Below, piece by piece: positions 62,840 through 64,000 of a DNA stretch of 64,000 bases (its first letter is position 1; each line of letters starts with the position of its first letter). A program made the translations under genes and the position numbers. This stretch comes from Bacillota bacterium (GTDB taxonomy: Bacteria; Bacillota; Ch66; Ch109): the NCBI GenBank assembly GCA_013178275.1, contig JABLWZ010000013.1, positions 60,694 through 124,693 of the forward strand, in the 5' to 3' direction. The notes below the pieces were generated by a model. It was not told the origin of the DNA, searched no databases, and was given only the letters and a program-made list of their open reading frames with translations.

Positions 62840-63160
62840 AGTGCCCTCCCGGGAAGGTTTATTATCGCTCTCCGGTACTTAACGCCGGAAACGGGAGAAA
62901 GGTCATCCGTTAAATGGAGAGACGCCGGTCGAATCACCCCGGGCCGGCCGGCCGGCTTACTGCAGCGATTCCGATTTTAGCTTCTGCAAAACAATTGCAT
63001 ACCAAAATAGATTAATTGGTGCATTAACAGTAAAATTAATTATTTCTGAATTATTTTTTATATAGCAGAAAAATGTAATCTGTATCACATTAATCAAAGG
63101 GAATTATTGTTAAAATTCTCATAGTGACTCATTATGTTTAAAGGGAAAGGAGGCTGCGGT
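62840..63160. other. Intergenic gap with AT-rich core
   Basis: No gene seen. AT-rich DNA (about 62985-63130) separates the deacetylase from a tiny reading frame. No convincing promoter pair was identified. Confidence 0.35.
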
Positions 63161-63244
63161 ATGAGGTGGCTAAGCGCGATTCCGTATAAATGGGTACTGA
63201 TAGTCTGCCTGGTATTGGCCGCTGGGGCCGGCAGAAAGTGGTAA
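63161..63244 (+). CDS. 27-residue membrane peptide or truncated transporter start
   Basis: ATG 63161 has a strong AAAGGAGG site at 8 nt. The peptide is MRWLSAIPYKW, then a hydrophobic stretch, ending GAGRKW. The first 11 residues resemble the N-terminus of EmrB/QacA-type MFS exporters, so it may be the stub of a deleted gene. A good terminator right after it suggests it is transcribed as its own unit. Confidence 0.45.
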   Translation: MRWLSAIPYKWVLIVCLVLAAGAGRKW

Positions 63245-63269
63245 GAAAAGAGGCATTGTTACATACTGG

Positions 63270-63298
63270 AAAAGGGGAGCCACTGAGGCTCCTCTTTT
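63270..63298 (+). terminator. Terminator after the 27-residue frame
   Basis: A 12-bp stem (63270-63281 with 63287-63298, one G-T pair) and a 5-nt loop, with the T-run in the 3' arm. Confidence 0.8.
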
Positions 63299-63420
63299 AA
63301 ATGTAGAAGATCATGCGATAAAATCAAGGCCGCATTCAATCTATAGCTATGGCTGGGCCTCACCCTGCGGTGTCCTGTCGCACCATACTCCCACCGCTTA
63401 CACGGATTACCCGGACATTA

Positions 63421-63870
63421 TACCTTTCTCATACTTTTCTATATCGCCAGATGCTGTTTATGCTCCAAGCTGGAGAAAGGGTCTTCGACCCTGCCGTACT
63501 GCCAACTGCTCATGCTTCGGGTAGATGGGGTAATAAGGCCGAATATGCATCCTGCACTCGGCCTTCTCGCGACCTCCTGTCGCTCGCCCCTCATCTACCA
63601 GTCAGCATTCCCCTGCTTCGCAGGTTGTCCAGATGCAATTTCTCATACAAACTTTCTCTTAGGTTCTGAACACTCCCTATGTTCCATCCTGGAGAAAGGG
63701 TCTCCCTATGGTCAACCCTAGGGCAGTAAGACGCAGAGCACCATAACGGGCACTGCATGCGCAGTTTAACCAGGTGCTGTATATTCTCATGCCTTGGCTG
63801 GCCCAGCCTACTGCTGCTTAATCACCAGGTTGGTGAAAGGGGCTGTTCACTAACAGCCCCTCTGCCCCCG
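63421..63870. repeat. Three imperfect copies of a double-hairpin module in non-coding DNA
   Basis: Each copy has CTCAT(A/G)C, about 35-40 nt, a 4-5 bp hairpin with a 3-nt loop (CTCCA-AGC-TGGAG at 63463; TCCA-TCC-TGGA at 63683; CACCA-GGT-TGGTG at 63823), then the trinucleotide AAA and a GGG-starting second hairpin (GGGTC-TTC-GACCC at 63479; GGGGCTGTT-CACT-AACAGCCCC at 63839). Open frames here show poor codon character. The whole segment 63301-64000 has no recognisable gene. A repeated structured RNA or decayed mobile DNA is possible. Confidence 0.5.
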
Positions 63871-64000
63871 CAGGGCTCACCCACTATTTGCTACATTAAT
63901 TTCAAGGCTAAGGAACGGATTCCTATCGAGCCTTGTTTATCTCATGCCTAAGCTATAATGAGGGGAGTAATCGGTCTGACGTACCCACAATTGGACTAAT

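Noticed and set aside
63349..63951. Plus-strand open frames and a possible group II intron start on the minus strand
   Set aside because: The frames have no domain-like features. A GTGCG-type sequence occurs on the minus strand, but no domain V hairpin or reverse transcriptase was found.

Overview
This window most likely comes from an anaerobic, Gram-positive, spore-forming Clostridia of the Peptococcaceae type (Desulfotomaculum/Pelotomaculum relatives). That is an inference from gene content. The signs are an 11-subunit complex I without the NADH-input module, a CtpA-MinJ-PgsA cluster, RapZ-GlmR-WhiA followed by RpoN, YedF, copper-amine-oxidase-type stalk domains on secreted proteins, a YaaH-like GH18 enzyme and many SigA-type promoters with strong AGGAGG sites. 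Most of the window is GC-rich and densely coded. No rRNA, tRNA or CRISPR array was recognised.

Layout. 1-2.7 kb: end of a dTDP-glucose 4,6-dehydratase gene and a convergent gene for a duplicated TPR-like protein. 2.8-8.9 kb: CtpA protease, MinJ-like PDZ membrane protein, PgsA, zinc-ribbon proteins and MobB. 9.1-10.4 kb: secreted GH18 protein on the minus strand, with a tandem 98-bp structured repeat at its 3' end. 11.1-20.7 kb: nuoABCDHIJKLMN operon. 20.9-22.1 kb: Fsr-type MFS exporter. 22.1-26.6 kb: an AT-rich accessory island with a transposase remnant, a TetR regulator with two matching palindromes, a cytochrome b5-like protein and an MFS efflux pump. A 50-bp sequence is repeated on both sides of it. 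26.6-28.8 kb: a double P-loop ATPase and two small membrane proteins.

28.9-41.6 kb: uvrB (with a candidate LexA box), uvrA, yedF, an unexplained 600-bp hairpin-rich gap, uvrC, a HAD hydrolase, a DUF362-ferredoxin, a ROK kinase and a sugar-phosphate isomerase. 41.7-46.3 kb: rapZ-glmR-whiA-rpoN. 46.3-49.8 kb: an envelope O-acylation cassette made of an SGNH transferase, an MBOAT and a 43-residue membrane microprotein ending in FIYTDF, followed by a tandem MerR regulator. 50-57.4 kb: ferritin-like protein, EamA transporter, ECF sigma and anti-sigma pair, four-repeat stalk protein and CapA-like protein. 57.4-64 kb: looser, partly AT-rich DNA with a methyltransferase, an Xaa-Pro peptidase, a Phd-HARE fusion, a polysaccharide deacetylase, a tiny peptide and a terminal stretch of repeated hairpin modules without convincing coding.

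The most interesting items are the DltX-like acyl-shuttle microprotein and its cassette, the 98-bp repeat family with a compensatory base-pair change, the TetR/cytochrome b5/MFS island, the hairpin that presents the rpoN ribosome-binding site, and the Phd-HARE fusion with its operator-like repeats.
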